Origin: Brenneria izbisi
GTDB taxonomy: Bacteria; Pseudomonadota; Gammaproteobacteria; Enterobacterales; Enterobacteriaceae
DNA length: 64,000 nt
Direction of reading: 5' to 3'
Assembly (NCBI RefSeq): GCF_025840185.1
Contig: NZ_JAMPJU010000010.1
Span: 79,437 to 143,436 of the forward strand
Under the pieces are notes generated by a model. It searched no databases. It saw only the letters and a program-made list of their open reading frames with translations, and had not been told where the DNA came from. The position numbers were made by a program, and so were the translations under genes. Below, piece after piece: positions 52,078 to 63,969 of this stretch (the stretch's first letter is position 1; each line of letters begins with the position of its first letter).

Positions 52078-54513
52078 ATGAGTGCATTAAGCATAGCGGC
52101 GTCGGTAACAGGCCGACAATTGCATAAATTTGGCGGCAGCAGTCTGGCGGATGTGAAATGTTACCAGCGTGTGGCCGGCATCATGGCTGAGTACAGTCAT
52201 CCTGGCGATTTGATGGTGGTTTCCGCGGCGGGCGGTACGACTAACCAATTGATTAGCTGGTTAAAACTGAGCCAGAGCGATCGTCTTTCCGCCCATCAGG
52301 TTCAGCAGGCGTTACGTCGCTATCAGCGCGATCTGATCACCGGGTTGCTTCCCCCCGAAATGGCGGAGCCGTTGATTTCCCAGTTTATCCGCGATCTGGA
52401 GAGTTTGGCGGCGCTGCTGGATGGAAAAATTACCGATGCCGTATACGCCGAAGTAGTGGGGCACGGCGAGATCTGGTCTGCCCGTTTGATGGCAGCCGTG
52501 CTTAATCATCTGGATATGCAGGCGTCCTGGCTGGATGCGCGTGATTTTCTGCGGGCAGAGCGAGCGGCGCAACCTCAGGTGGATGAGGGGCGCTCCTGGC
52601 CGCTGTTGCAACAATGCCTGACGCAGCATGCGGGACACCGTGTGGTCGTGACCGGATTTATCTGCCGTAATGACGCCGGTGAAACAGTGTTGCTGGGGCG
52701 CAACGGCAGTGACTATTCTGCGACGCAAATTGGGGCGCTGGCAGGCGTGGAGCGGGTGACGATCTGGAGTGACGTCGCTGGCGTCTATAGTGCTGATCCG
52801 CGCAAAGTAAAGGATGCCTGTCTGCTGCCGCTGTTGCGCCTGGATGAAGCCAGCGAACTGGCGCGACTGGCTGCGCCTGTGCTGCATACGCGCACGCTGC
52901 AACCCGTTTCCGGCAGTGATATCGACTTACAATTGCGTTGCAGTTATCAGCCGGAGCAGGGCTCAACGCGTATTGAGCGCGTACTGGCTTCGGGGACTGG
53001 CGCCAAGATCGTCACCAGCCATGATGATGTCTGCCTGATAGACATTCAGGTGCCGCCGGAACATGATTTTTCTTTGGTACAGCGGGAAATTGAACAGTTA
53101 CTGAATCGGGATCAGTTGAAACCGCTGGCGACGGGAATTCATCAGGATCGTAACCTGCTGCAACTCTGTTATACCTCTGAAGTGGTGTACAGCGCCTGGA
53201 CGCGGCTGGAACAGGCGGCGCTGCCTGTTCAATTACACAAGCGGGAAGGGCTGGTGCTGGTAGCGATGGTCGGGGCGGGCGTGAGCAAGAATCCGCTGCA
53301 TAGCCATCGCTTTTATCAACAGATGAAAGATCAGCCTATCGAGTTTATCTGGCAATCGGAAGATGGGATCAGTCTGGTCGCAGTGCTGCGCATCGGGCCG
53401 ACGGAACATCTGATCCGCGGCCTGCATCATTCTCTGTTCCGTGCGGAAAAACGTATCGGTCTGGTACTGTTTGGTAAAGGGAATATCGGTTCCCGCTGGC
53501 TTGAACTGTTTGCCCGTGATCAACGTCCTCTCTCTGCCCGCACCGGTTTTGAATTTGTGCTGGCGGGCGTGGTGGACAGTAGCCGAAGTTTGCTGAGTTA
53601 CGATGGTCTGGATGCCAGCCGGGTATTGGCCTTTTTTGAGAACGAAGCGCAGGAGCGGGACGGAGAAGATCTGTTCCTGTGGATGCGCGCGCATCCGTTT
53701 GACGATTTGGTGGTGCTTGATATGACCGCCAGCGAATCGGTCGCCGATCTGTATCTTGATTTCGCCAGCTATGGTTTTCACGTTATCAGCGCGAACAAAC
53801 TGGCTGGCGCGTCCGGTGGCAATAACTATCGCCAGATTCGGGATGCATTTGCCAAAACGGGCCGTTACTGGCTGTATAACGCGACGGTCGGGGCGGGGTT
53901 GCCGGTGAATTTCGCCGTGCGCGATCTGCGTGAAAGCGGCGACACGATCCTTGCCATTAGCGGTATTTTCTCCGGCACGCTTTCCTGGTTATTCCTACAG
54001 TTCGATGGTTCAGTGCCGTTTATCGAACTGGTGGATCAGGCATGTCAGCAGGGGCTGACCGAACCGGATCCGCGTGTGGATCTGTCCGGGCAGGATGTGA
54101 TGCGCAAGCTGGTGATTCTGGCTCGTGAAGCCGGATATGAAATAGAACCCAGTCAGGTCCGAGTGGAATCGCTGGTGCCGCCAGGCTGTGAGGAAGGATC
54201 GGTCGACTACTTCTTCGAGAATGGTGAATCGCTTAACGAACAGATGATACAGCGTCTGGAAGCCGCTCAGGAGATGGGATTGGTGCTGCGGCACGTTGCG
54301 CGCTTTGACAGCAATGGTAAAGCGCGTGTCGGCGTCGAGGCGGTCCGGCCCGATCATCCACTGGCCTCGTTGTTGCCAGGCGACAATGTGTTTGCCATCG
54401 AAAGCCGCTGGTATCGGGATAATCCCCTGGTGATCCGTGGCCCAGGCGCGGGGCGAGATGTTACTGCCGGCGCTATTCAGTCAGATTTAAACCGTCTGGC
54501 GCAGCTGCTCTGA
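52078..54513 (+). CDS. metL: Bifunctional aspartokinase II / homoserine dehydrogenase II
   Basis: This 811-residue two-domain enzyme catalyses the first and third steps from aspartate to homoserine for methionine synthesis. The aspartokinase part starts HKFGGSSLADVKCYQRVA near residues 18-35. The homoserine dehydrogenase part begins near 460 with the NAD site GLVLFGKGNIGSRWLELF. Its active-site region includes ASGGNNYRQIRDAFAKTGRYWLYNATVGAGLPV in pieces. It is controlled with metB through the met boxes. Confidence 0.97.
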   Translation: MSALSIAASVTGRQLHKFGGSSLADVKCYQRVAGIMAEYSHPGDLMVVSAAGGTTNQLISWLKLSQSDRLSAHQVQQALRRYQRDLITGLLPPEMAEPLISQFIRDLESLAALLDGKITDAVYAEVVGHGEIWSARLMAAVLNHLDMQASWLDARDFLRAERAAQPQVDEGRSWPLLQQCLTQHAGHRVVVTGFICRNDAGETVLLGRNGSDYSATQIGALAGVERVTIWSDVAGVYSADPRKVKDACLLPLLRLDEASELARLAAPVLHTRTLQPVSGSDIDLQLRCSYQPEQGSTRIERVLASGTGAKIVTSHDDVCLIDIQVPPEHDFSLVQREIEQLLNRDQLKPLATGIHQDRNLLQLCYTSEVVYSAWTRLEQAALPVQLHKREGLVLVAMVGAGVSKNPLHSHRFYQQMKDQPIEFIWQSEDGISLVAVLRIGPTEHLIRGLHHSLFRAEKRIGLVLFGKGNIGSRWLELFARDQRPLSARTGFEFVLAGVVDSSRSLLSYDGLDASRVLAFFENEAQERDGEDLFLWMRAHPFDDLVVLDMTASESVADLYLDFASYGFHVISANKLAGASGGNNYRQIRDAFAKTGRYWLYNATVGAGLPVNFAVRDLRESGDTILAISGIFSGTLSWLFLQFDGSVPFIELVDQACQQGLTEPDPRVDLSGQDVMRKLVILAREAGYEIEPSQVRVESLVPPGCEEGSVDYFFENGESLNEQMIQRLEAAQEMGLVLRHVARFDSNGKARVGVEAVRPDHPLASLLPGDNVFAIESRWYRDNPLVIRGPGAGRDVTAGAIQSDLNRLAQLL

Positions 54514-54691
54514 AGGGACTCTGCCTTGCCCGTGCGCAGAAGCGATGTTCTGCGCATTTTGCTCCATTTTTCTTCCTCCTTTTTTCTCCAGAACCACATG
54601 TTGAATTTTCTTCATGTGGCTTGAGTAATCATCACCACATAAGCTGGTTAAAAGCGTTGACTCTTGACGTGGATTACGTCATTTTCTATAT

Positions 54692-55654
<963 letters not shown>

Positions 55655-56060
55655 ATGATTCACTCCAGACACAGGGTGCTCAAGCATCCTGTGAGTTCAG
55701 GCTTGCAGCTTGGGCCGCAATCACCCTCTTCCATCATGATGACCCAACCCTCGTTCGATATTTCCCGCCAATATTTATATCGTTAGTCAATGCATTATTA
55801 CCGTCCGCAATGACGTTGTCGGTGTGATGAGCTGCTTTCCTGACGTTCTTAACAAGAGGATCAGGCACGAAAGGCACAAAATGCTATAAACGTCAAATTG
55901 CTTGAATACATTAGCTGGCTCATTATAGCGAGGCAAGTTGGTATAAAAGCCTCTGGTAAATATGGCTTAATCTCGTAATGATGAAATTGTTTTATTTGTG
56001 ACGAAATAAATGGGTATGTTGCGATGAGCGATACTATTTATTTGCCTGTTGATAGGAATG

Positions 56061-56097
56061 AACGTTCATTGCTATGCTATCTATCGCCATTTGCTAT
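56061..56097 (+). promoter_or_regulatory. OxyR-type operator in front of oxyR
   Basis: Elements of the ATAG-N7-CTAT-N7-ATAG-N7-CTAT type recur at 11-base phase: AACG, CTAT, ATCG, CTAT. Two are perfect. OxyR is autoregulated in E. coli, which supports the reading, but the match is partial. The rest of the 55655-56117 gap holds a palindromic CAGGGTGCT-CA-AGCATCCTG hairpin at 55672-55691 without a T-run, and A/T-rich promoter sequence. No OxyS RNA could be recognised. Confidence 0.4.
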
Positions 56098-56117
56098 CGT
56101 GATAAGGAGAATAATAA

Positions 56118-57035
56118 ATGAATATTCGGGATTTAGAGTATCTTGTAGCGCTGGCGGAGCATCGCCATTTTCGGCGCGCTGCGGACTCTTGCCACGTTAG
56201 TCAGCCAACACTCAGTGGACAAATTCGTAAGCTTGAAGATGAACTCGGCGTCATGTTGCTGGAGCGAACCAGTCGGAAGGTATTGTTTACTCAGGCAGGG
56301 CTACTCTTAGTCGAACAGGCGCGCACCGTTCTACGTGAAGTAAAGGTATTGAAAGAAATGGCAAGCCAGCAAGGGGAAACAATGTCAGGTCCTTTGCATA
56401 TCGGTTTAATCCCGACGCTCGGACCTTATCTGCTGCCGCAAGTCATCCCGATGTTGCACCACACATTTCCCAAGCTCGAAATGTACCTGCATGAAGCGCA
56501 AACTCACCAACTGTTAGCACAACTGGATAGCGGCAAACTGGATTGCGCTATATTGGCCATGGTGAAAGAGTCTGAAGCCTTTATCGAAGTACCCTTATTC
56601 GACGAGCCGATGAAACTGGCGATTTATCAGGATCATCCGTGGGCGAATCGTGAACGGGTCGCCATGTCTGATCTGGCTGGTGAGAAGTTGTTGATGCTGG
56701 AGGACGGACACTGTCTACGCGATCAGGCAATGGGATTCTGCTTTCAGGCCGGGGCAGATGAAGATACGCATTTCCGGGCGACCAGTCTGGAAACGTTGCG
56801 TAATATGGTGGCGGCAGGCAGCGGGATCACGTTGCTGCCGTCGCTGGCGGTGCCGAATGAGCGGGAGCGTGATGGTGTTTGTTATTTGACCTGCTACAAA
56901 CCGGAGCCAAAGCGCACCATCGCACTGGTTTACCGCCCCGGTTCACCGCTGCGCGGACGTTATGAACAACTTGCCGATACCATCCGCGAACATATGCAGG
57001 ATTATATGGAAAACCTGTCAAAACAGACGGTTTAA
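56118..57035 (+). CDS. oxyR: Hydrogen peroxide-sensing regulator OxyR
   Basis: This is a 305-residue LysR-type regulator of peroxide defence. The N-terminal helix-turn-helix is [21 protein letters not shown] around residues 18-38 (shown in part). The redox cysteines C199 (EDGHCLRDQ) and C208 (GFCFQAG) are both present, so sensing should be normal. The start follows AAGGAG. Its last 18 bases overlap the end of convergent sthA. Confidence 0.98.
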   Translation: MNIRDLEYLVALAEHRHFRRAADSCHVSQPTLSGQIRKLEDELGVMLLERTSRKVLFTQAGLLLVEQARTVLREVKVLKEMASQQGETMSGPLHIGLIPTLGPYLLPQVIPMLHHTFPKLEMYLHEAQTHQLLAQLDSGKLDCAILAMVKESEAFIEVPLFDEPMKLAIYQDHPWANRERVAMSDLAGEKLLMLEDGHCLRDQAMGFCFQAGADEDTHFRATSLETLRNMVAAGSGITLLPSLAVPNERERDGVCYLTCYKPEPKRTIALVYRPGSPLRGRYEQLADTIREHMQDYMENLSKQTV

Positions 57036-58424
57036 ACCATTTAAAGCCGCGACCCGAAAGGCTTCCGCCATCGTTGGGTAATTGAAGGTAGTATTAACGA
57101 AATACTCGATAGTATTGCCTTCGCCTTTTTGCTCCATGATGGCCTGGCCGATATGGATAATCTCCGCCGCGCGCTCGCCAAAACAGTGGATACCCAGAAT
57201 CTGTTTGGTTTCACGATGGAACAGAATTTTCAGGCTGCCCACATTCATTCCCACGATTTGTGCGCGTGCAAGATGCTTGAACTGCGCTCTTCCCACCTCG
57301 TAAGGCACTTTCATCGCCGTCAGTTGCTGTTCGGTTTTACCCACCGAACTGATTTCAGGAATGGTGTAAATTCCGGTAGGAATATCTTCAATCAGATGGG
57401 CGGTCGCATCACCTTTGGTGATGGCTTGGGCGGCAATGCGTCCCTGATCGTAAGCCGCTGAAGCCAGACTGGGGTAGCCGATGACATCACCCACGGCATA
57501 AATGTGCGCCAGATCGGTCTGATACATGCTGTTGACCTTTATTTGCCCGCGGCTATCGGTGCTCAGACCGATGTTATCCAGCCCCAGCGTTTCAGTATTG
57601 CCGGTACGACCATTGGCATAAAGCAAGCAATCGGCTTTCATCTTCTTGCCGGATTTCAGATTTATGATCACGCCGTCAGGCACGCCTTCAATGTTTTCAA
57701 ACTCTTCGTTATGGCGGATAACCACGCCGTTGTTCCAGAAGTGATAAGACAGGGCATCCGACATTTCCTGATCGAGAAACGCCAGCAGACGATCGCGGGT
57801 GTTGATCAAGTCAACCTTGACGTTCAATCCGCGGAAAATGGAGGCATACTCGCAACCAATAACGCCAGCGCCGTAGATAATGACGTGCTTCGGTTCATGA
57901 TCCAGTTGCAGGATGGAGTCGCTGTCGTAAATACGGGGGTGGGCGAAATCCACTTCCGCCGGATGGTAAGGTCGGGAGCCTGTGGCGATGATAATATGCG
58001 CGGCAGTCAGCGTGTCGTGCGTATCGTCCGGGTAGTGGACGGCGATAGTGTGCGGATCAATAAAACACGCTTCGCCAGAGAAGAGTTCGCACTGATTTCG
58101 TTCATAAAATCCCTGACGCATCCGCGTTTGCTGGCCAATGACGCTATCAGCGTGGCGCAGGATATCAGAGAAAGAGGAACTGATAATGCGGGAGTTATCA
58201 CTGTACAACGGGTTTTGATTGAATTCGATAATACGGCTGACGGCATGACGCAGGGCTTTTGACGGAATGGTTCCCCAATGGGTACAACCGCCGCCAACAT
58301 TATAGTGCCGTTCAATTACGGCAATTTTGGCGCCCTGTTTGGATAATCCCATTGCGGCGCCTTCACCACCGGGGCCTGAACCGATTACTATCGCATCATA
58401 ATCGAACTGCTTTGGTATTGTCAT
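57018..58424 (-). CDS. sthA: Soluble pyridine nucleotide transhydrogenase
   Basis: This 468-residue FAD flavoprotein reoxidises NADPH by transfer to NAD+. The FAD site is [19 protein letters not shown] near the start, and the redox-less site sequence is [18 protein letters not shown] second Rossmann motif is [17 protein letters not shown]. The ATG at 58424 follows GGTGGAG, and an upstream extension has no match. It overlaps oxyR tail to tail. Confidence 0.97.
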   Translation of the reverse strand: MTIPKQFDYDAIVIGSGPGGEGAAMGLSKQGAKIAVIERHYNVGGGCTHWGTIPSKALRHAVSRIIEFNQNPLYSDNSRIISSSFSDILRHADSVIGQQTRMRQGFYERNQCELFSGEACFIDPHTIAVHYPDDTHDTLTAAHIIIATGSRPYHPAEVDFAHPRIYDSDSILQLDHEPKHVIIYGAGVIGCEYASIFRGLNVKVDLINTRDRLLAFLDQEMSDALSYHFWNNGVVIRHNEEFENIEGVPDGVIINLKSGKKMKADCLLYANGRTGNTETLGLDNIGLSTDSRGQIKVNSMYQTDLAHIYAVGDVIGYPSLASAAYDQGRIAAQAITKGDATAHLIEDIPTGIYTIPEISSVGKTEQQLTAMKVPYEVGRAQFKHLARAQIVGMNVGSLKILFHRETKQILGIHCFGERAAEIIHIGQAIMEQKGEGNTIEYFVNTTFNYPTMAEAFRVAALNGLNRLF

Positions 58425-58619
58425 GGTAGGCTCCACCTGTTTCATACAAAACAATAACGTGATTGTAACATTTTCGGGAAAAGATCCCAATCATCCCTGT
58501 TTTTGCTATGGAAAATGATGGTCACATTTTTAATATGACAAACTTTGTCTCAGTATGCTGAGATTAAACTTTGCTATAGTGCTTTTCTGAACAGGGGAGC
58601 AGATGATTTGGGCAGGATA

Positions 58620-59249
58620 ATGGGTGTCAGAGCACAACAAAAAGAACGGACGCGTCGTTCCCTGATTGAGGCGGCGTTTAGCCAATTAAGCGCTGAACGC
58701 AGCTTCGCCAGCCTGAGCTTGCGTGAAGTCGCGCGTGAAGCGGGCATTGCTCCAACCTCTTTCTATCGCCATTTTCGTGACGTGGATGAATTGGGGCTGA
58801 CGATGGTGGATGAAAGCGGTCTGATGCTGCGTCAGTTAATGCGTCAGGCCCGGCAACGCATCGCCAAAAGCGGCAGCGTCATCAGAACCTCTGTCTCCAC
58901 CTTTATGGAGTTTATTGGCAATAACCCTAACGCTTTTAGATTGTTATTGCGTGAGCGATCAGGGACGTCCGCCGCGTTTCGTGCGGCTGTCGCGCGGGAG
59001 ATTCAGCATTTCATCGCAGAACTGGCGGATTATCTGGAAGTCGAAAATCACATTCCCCGCAGTTTTGCGGAGGCGCAGTCAGAAGCAATGGTTACCATTG
59101 TTTTCAGCGCCGGGGCGGAAGCATTGGATGTCGATCTGGCGCAGCGCAGGCAACTGGAAGAACGCCTGGTGCTGCAACTGCGAATTATTTCCAAAGGCGC
59201 CTATTATTGGTACAGAAAGGAACAGGACAATAGCGCCGGAGCTTCGTGA
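58620..59249 (+). CDS. fabR: TetR-family repressor of unsaturated fatty acid synthesis, FabR
   Basis: This is a 209-residue repressor of fabA and fabB. The helix-turn-helix is [21 protein letters not shown] near residues 28-50 (shown in part), and the body is nearly the same as E. coli FabR ([21 protein letters not shown]). The ATG at 58620 gives the standard MGVRAQQKE start. A TATAGT box at 58575 may be the -10 element. It is cotranscribed with yijD. Confidence 0.96.
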   Translation: MGVRAQQKERTRRSLIEAAFSQLSAERSFASLSLREVAREAGIAPTSFYRHFRDVDELGLTMVDESGLMLRQLMRQARQRIAKSGSVIRTSVSTFMEFIGNNPNAFRLLLRERSGTSAAFRAAVAREIQHFIAELADYLEVENHIPRSFAEAQSEAMVTIVFSAGAEALDVDLAQRRQLEERLVLQLRIISKGAYYWYRKEQDNSAGAS

Positions 59250-59281
59250 GTATTACCTATACACATGAGAAGGGAGAAACC

Positions 59282-59656
59282 ATGACAGAACAACAACCTC
59301 AGCAAGAAAAAGGCACGCTGCTCCTGGCGTTAGTCGCTGGCCTGTCTGTTAACGGATCGTTTGCGGCGTTATTCAGCACGATAGTGCCATTTTCCATCTT
59401 CCCCTTGATAGCACTGGTTTTATCTGTTTACTGTTTGCACCAGCGCTATATGAATCACAGTATGCAAGAAGGCATGCCGATGTTGGTCGCCGCATGTTTT
59501 CTACTTGGTCTGCTGATCTACAGCGCGATTGTCCGCGTTGAATACCCGGACATCGGTTCAAACTTTGTTCCTTCTCTGCTTTGCGTGGCATTGGTGTTCT
59601 GGATTGGCCTTAAATTGCGCGCCAGAAAGCCAGCCAAAGAGATCGACACGCCATAG
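59282..59656 (+). CDS. yijD: YijD family inner-membrane protein
   Basis: This is a 124-residue protein with four hydrophobic segments. It carries the YijD blocks [22 protein letters not shown] and [15 protein letters not shown]. The function is unknown. It follows fabR at 32 bases with its own GGGAG site, and ends convergent with trmA. Confidence 0.93.
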   Translation: MTEQQPQQEKGTLLLALVAGLSVNGSFAALFSTIVPFSIFPLIALVLSVYCLHQRYMNHSMQEGMPMLVAACFLLGLLIYSAIVRVEYPDIGSNFVPSLLCVALVFWIGLKLRARKPAKEIDTP

Positions 59657-59700
59657 GCACATCAAAGCCTGGCGGCCAGACGCCGCCTGCGTATAACGAA

Positions 59701-60804
59701 TTACCGACGCTTTTCCAATAACACGCCGCATTCCATGTGATGGGTATAAGGGAATTGGTCAAACAGCGCCAGACGGCGAATTTGATGGGTTTCGTTCAGC
59801 GTTTGCAGATTATGGCACAGCGTTTCCGGGTTGCAGGAAATATAGAGTATGCGCGGGTAGGCTTGCACCAGTTTGACTGTCTGGGCGTCCAACCCGCTGC
59901 GCGGCGGATCGACGAAAATGGTGTCACATTGATAGCTCGTCAGATCGATACCTTCGAGGCGATTAAATTTGCGCACGCCTTGCATCGCCTGAGTAAACTC
60001 TTCTGCCGCCATGCGAATAATCTGTACGTTATCAATCTGATTTGCGGCAATGTTATATTGCGCCGCCGCGACGGAAGGCTTGGCGATTTCCGTGGCCAAC
60101 ACCCGATCAAAATTTCGCGCCAGCGCCAGCGAAAAGTTTCCGTTGCCGCAGTAAAGCTCCAGCAAATCCCCTTTTGAACCTTGAGTCGCTTCCAACGCCC
60201 ATTCCAGCATCTGGATATTCATGGCGGCATTAGGCTGGGTAAAACTGTTTTCTACCTGACGATAAATCAGCTCCCGGCCCGCGACAGGCAAGCATTCGTC
60301 AACGTAATCACGATCGAGGCAAATTTTGGTTTTCGTCGCACGGCCAATCAGTTGCAGGCGGAAGCCCTGTGCGTTCAGGCTATCGCGCAGCGCGCCGGCA
60401 TGCTGTTGCCATGTTTCATCCAATGCGCGGTGATAGAGCAGCGATACCGCCACTTCACCGCTCAGCGTGGATAAATAATCAATCTGGAACAGCTTGCGGC
60501 GCAGGATCGGGTTTGGCTGTAATGCGCTGATCAGCACGGGCATCAGACGGTTAATCAGTTCACTGGCCGCGGGAAATTGGTCAACCCGAATACGCTGCTT
60601 GGTCTGTTGATCAAACATGATGTGATAGAGCTCGTCGCCGTCATGCCAGATGCGGAATTCCGCACGCATCCGATAGTGACTGACGGGCGAGCGGAAAACC
60701 GCAGGCGAAGGGGCATTGAAAGGAGCCATCATCCCGCACAGACGTTCAGTTTTTTGTGCAAGCTGGTCGTCATATTGTTCAATAGGCAGGATTTCTGGCG
60801 TCAT
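59701..60804 (-). CDS. trmA: tRNA (uracil-54 C5)-methyltransferase TrmA
   Basis: This is a 367-residue SAM enzyme that makes ribothymidine-54 in tRNAs. The SAM site is [19 protein letters not shown]. The nucleophile Cys is in [15 protein letters not shown] near the C-terminus, with the preceding [11 protein letters not shown]. The length matches E. coli TrmA (366). It diverges from the btuB leader. Confidence 0.97.
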   Translation of the reverse strand: MTPEILPIEQYDDQLAQKTERLCGMMAPFNAPSPAVFRSPVSHYRMRAEFRIWHDGDELYHIMFDQQTKQRIRVDQFPAASELINRLMPVLISALQPNPILRRKLFQIDYLSTLSGEVAVSLLYHRALDETWQQHAGALRDSLNAQGFRLQLIGRATKTKICLDRDYVDECLPVAGRELIYRQVENSFTQPNAAMNIQMLEWALEATQGSKGDLLELYCGNGNFSLALARNFDRVLATEIAKPSVAAAQYNIAANQIDNVQIIRMAAEEFTQAMQGVRKFNRLEGIDLTSYQCDTIFVDPPRSGLDAQTVKLVQAYPRILYISCNPETLCHNLQTLNETHQIRRLALFDQFPYTHHMECGVLLEKRR

Positions 60805-60942
60805 GGTTTTCTCGTCCGAATGGCGTCTAAAAGGAGCTTAATGGCGGGGAATTGTAGGGAATCCCGCCGGGAAGTCCAGTTTTGTTACATTATTATCCTG
60901 TAATGAAATAGCAGTCTAGACATCTGCAATACGCGATCGTAG

Positions 60943-61190
60943 CATGTGCGTCCGGCCTTGTATCACGAGTTAAAAGGGAATCCAGTGTAAATCTGGGGCT
61001 GACGCGCAGCGGTAAGGGAAAGCCAGAGCGATAGCATTCATGCAGACACTGTCTTTTAAAGATGGGAAGTCATCGCTCTTTGTTGTTACACTATGATTAT
61101 TAAGCATATCTTCATTTTTAATCATGGTAACAACGGCATCCAAGCCCGAAGACCTGCCGGTATACGTCGCAATGACCATGACCATCGCGT
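60943..61190 (+). promoter_or_regulatory. Cobalamin riboswitch in front of btuB
   Basis: The 5' leader carries the conserved core GGGAATCCAGTGTAAATC followed by GGGGCTGACGCGCAGCGGTAAGG. Further on is the B12 box AGCCCGAAGACCTGCC at 61143-61158. The spacing fits an adenosylcobalamin riboswitch. It should block btuB translation when B12 is plentiful. The promoter start was not fixed. Confidence 0.93.
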
Positions 61191-61243
61191 GCTATCGATC
61201 GTGGTAATGCGGCATCCTTATATATGGTTTGGATGCTAAAGAC

Positions 61244-63088
61244 ATGCCTAATAACAAAATATTGCTGTCGGCAGTACTTTCTGTCGCGGCCTTTCCCGTC
61301 TGGGCGCAAGATAATAATTCACCTCAAGACTCTTCTGACAACCTGGTGGTGACGGCAAATCGTTTCCCTCAACCTGTTTCCTCCGTTCTCGCCCCAATGG
61401 ATATCGTTACCCGTGACGATATTGAGCGTTGGCAGGCTAAAAGCCTGACTGATGTGATGCGGAGACTTCCTGGGGTGGATATTGCGCAGAATGGCGGACG
61501 TGGACAAAATGCGTCGATGTTCATTCGTGGCACAAATTCCAGCCATGTACTCGTTTTGATTGACGGTATCCGTATGGCGTCGCCGGGCGTTACCGGCAGT
61601 GTGGATTTTAATCAGATACCGATGTCTTTGGTGCAACGTATCGAGTATATCCGCGGGCCTCGCTCAGCCGTTTATGGCCCAGAGGCCATCGGCGGAGTGA
61701 TAAATATCATTACTCAGCAAGGAACTGACGGCGGAAAACTTGAGGCAGGCGTTGGCTCGAATAAATATCAAATCTATGATGGCAGCCTACGCCAGCACAT
61801 TAGTGATAATACGGCGATAAGCTTAGCTGGCTCTTTTGAAGAAACACAGGGTTTCAATGTGTACCCTACGTCATCCGCCCCAGCCGATAACGATAATGAC
61901 GGTTTTCGTAGCAAGGCTCTGTGGGGAAGCATTGAACAGAAATTTAATGATTCCGTATCTGGTTTTGTACGTTCGTATGGCTATGGGAATAAGACCGATT
62001 ATGATCAGCTTTCCGCAGGATTTAGCGATCAGCGACAGCTATACAGCCGAAATTTTGACGGCGGTCTGCGATTCCAGAACAACGATTTTGCATCGCAACT
62101 GATTGGGAGTTATCAGACGTACAAAGATTATGACTTCGAATCCGCCAAGGGTAACTATGCGCCAGGTTACTCATTAAATGAAGTTACACAGCGGAGCTTA
62201 TTGTGGGGCAATACGCTGGCGGTAATAAATGGTTCGATTAGTGCCGGGGTTGACTGGCGTCGGGAAGAAAACAAACCGGGTACAAGTAATCAAGGTCATA
62301 CGCGTGAAAATACGGGACTCTATCTCACGGCTCAGCAACAATATTTTGAGCAAGTGACTTTAGAAGGCGCGATACGTACAGACGATAGCAGCCAATATAA
62401 TCGGCATAACACCTGGCAGGCAGCCGCAGGTTGGATGTTTATACCGGATTATCGCCTCATCATATCTTATGGCTCCGCGTTTCGTGCTCCTGCTTTCGGT
62501 CAGATATACGGCACCTGGGGTAATGAAAGCATTAAAGCAGAAGAGTCATCCCAATGGGAAGCCGGGCTGGAAGGGGTGACGGGCCCACTATCATGGCGTT
62601 TATCCGCTTATCGCAACAAAATCGATAACCTGATAGATTACGATTATGTGACTAATAAGTATTTCAATACGGATAAGGCGACAATAAAAGGCGTTGAGTG
62701 GACGGGCAACATTGATACGGGCATATTTAGTCACCGCTTAACGTTGGAGTACCTGGATCCGCGACGGGATTCGGATAATACCGTTTTGGCGCGCCGGTCG
62801 AAGCAAAAAGCCTCGTATCAGATTGATTGGACTCTGTTCGATATCGATATGAATATCGCTTATCAATATAACGGTAAACGATACGATAACAGTCCAAATA
62901 TGTTTAACTCTCAACAACGCCGCCTCCCAAGCTATAGCACGGTCGATCTCGCCGCGTCATATCCGGTCACCCCGCATCTGACGGTTCGTGGTAGAATCGC
63001 CAACCTGTTTGATAAAGATTATGAGACGGCATATGGCTACCGAACGGCAGGGCGAGAATACTATCTCACCGGAAGCTATACCTTCTGA
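61244..63088 (+). CDS. btuB: Outer-membrane vitamin B12 receptor BtuB
   Basis: This is a 614-residue TonB-dependent receptor. The signal peptide is about residues 1-21 (ending VWAQ). The TonB box DNLVVTA follows, then the plug domain (DVMRRLPGVDIAQNGGRGQ) and a 22-strand barrel. The last residues GREYYLTGSYTF end in aromatic Phe as outer-membrane proteins do. The ATG at 61244 was selected from the signal peptide. It sits behind the riboswitch, and its end overlaps murI. Confidence 0.97.
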   Translation: MPNNKILLSAVLSVAAFPVWAQDNNSPQDSSDNLVVTANRFPQPVSSVLAPMDIVTRDDIERWQAKSLTDVMRRLPGVDIAQNGGRGQNASMFIRGTNSSHVLVLIDGIRMASPGVTGSVDFNQIPMSLVQRIEYIRGPRSAVYGPEAIGGVINIITQQGTDGGKLEAGVGSNKYQIYDGSLRQHISDNTAISLAGSFEETQGFNVYPTSSAPADNDNDGFRSKALWGSIEQKFNDSVSGFVRSYGYGNKTDYDQLSAGFSDQRQLYSRNFDGGLRFQNNDFASQLIGSYQTYKDYDFESAKGNYAPGYSLNEVTQRSLLWGNTLAVINGSISAGVDWRREENKPGTSNQGHTRENTGLYLTAQQQYFEQVTLEGAIRTDDSSQYNRHNTWQAAAGWMFIPDYRLIISYGSAFRAPAFGQIYGTWGNESIKAEESSQWEAGLEGVTGPLSWRLSAYRNKIDNLIDYDYVTNKYFNTDKATIKGVEWTGNIDTGIFSHRLTLEYLDPRRDSDNTVLARRSKQKASYQIDWTLFDIDMNIAYQYNGKRYDNSPNMFNSQQRRLPSYSTVDLAASYPVTPHLTVRGRIANLFDKDYETAYGYRTAGREYYLTGSYTF

Positions 63089-63890
63089 CCTGCCATCCCG
63101 TCCCACGGTTCTGGTGTTTGATTCCGGCGTGGGCGGGCTGTCTGTTTATGAGGAAATCAGGCAATTGTTGCCGAATCTTCACTATATATATGCATTTGAT
63201 AATGAAGCGTTTCCCTACGGTGAAAAGCCGCAGCAGTTTATTATTGAACGTGTAGTCGAGATTGTTACCGCGATTCAGCGGCGACATCCATTGGCGTTGG
63301 TGGTGATTGCTTGTAACACCGCCAGTACCATTTCCCTTCCCGCCTTACGTCAGCGTTTTATTTTCCCTGTCGTAGGCGTGGTTCCCGCAGTTAAACCGGC
63401 AGCGAAACTAACGCGTAATGGTGTCGTTGGTTTGCTGGCGACCCGCGCAACGGTGCAACGTCCTTACACGCACGAGCTTATCGCCCGTTTTGCAAATGAT
63501 TGTCAGATATTGTCACTTGGCTCGTCAGAATTGGTTGAATTGGCAGAAGCAAAGTTGCAGGGAGAAACGATCTTAACGGTCGATTTGCAAAAGCTTTTGC
63601 GTCCCTGGTTACGTTTGCCAGAGCCCCCGGATACGGTTGTTCTCGGATGTACTCATTTCCCATTGCTGGCAGAAGAACTGCAAAGGGCGTTACCCGATGG
63701 GACGCGGCTGGTGGATTCTGGTGCGGCGATTGCCAGAAGAACCGCCTGGTTGGTCGGCAATCTTGATAATCCACCTTGTTCAACAGAAAAAAACTTGGTG
63801 TATTGCCTGACGATTACCCCTAAAGTTGCCACCCTCTGGCCGATATTGCAGCGTTATGGCTTCTTTTCACTGGAAAAACTGCCGCTTTAA
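63033..63890 (+). CDS. murI: Glutamate racemase
   Basis: This 285-residue enzyme makes D-glutamate for peptidoglycan. The two catalytic cysteines are in VIACNTAS and VLGCTHFPL, and the N-terminal motif is VFDSGVGGLSVYEEI. The ATG at 63033 gives the usual start MATERQG. It overlaps the last 56 bases of btuB in another frame, as in E. coli. An ATG at 63021 would add four residues. No terminator is seen before the rRNA promoter. Confidence 0.95.
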   Translation: MATERQGENTISPEAIPSDLPSRPTVLVFDSGVGGLSVYEEIRQLLPNLHYIYAFDNEAFPYGEKPQQFIIERVVEIVTAIQRRHPLALVVIACNTASTISLPALRQRFIFPVVGVVPAVKPAAKLTRNGVVGLLATRATVQRPYTHELIARFANDCQILSLGSSELVELAEAKLQGETILTVDLQKLLRPWLRLPEPPDTVVLGCTHFPLLAEELQRALPDGTRLVDSGAAIARRTAWLVGNLDNPPCSTEKNLVYCLTITPKVATLWPILQRYGFFSLEKLPL

Positions 63891-63941
63891 CGTGCTAATG
63901 GGTAAATTGTAGGCGAACGACATTTTTTTTGCATTTAGCGC

Positions 63942-63969
63942 TTGTCAGCGGCGGATAAGTGCCTATAAT
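63942..63969 (+). promoter_or_regulatory. rRNA operon P1-type promoter
   Basis: TTGTCA, 16 bases, TATAAT, followed by a GC-rich discriminator GCGCCACC. An A/T-rich UP-element-like tract (CATTTTTTTTGCATTT, 63921-63936) lies just upstream. The place after murI matches the rrnB operon of E. coli. The 16S gene lies outside the window. Confidence 0.9.

Noticed and set aside
55672..55691. Palindrome after metF as a terminator
   Set aside because: The stem is good but no T-run follows, so I do not call it a terminator.
57504..58262. 252-codon plus-strand open frame inside sthA
   Set aside because: Antisense to a clearly conserved enzyme, with no ribosome site and no family pattern.
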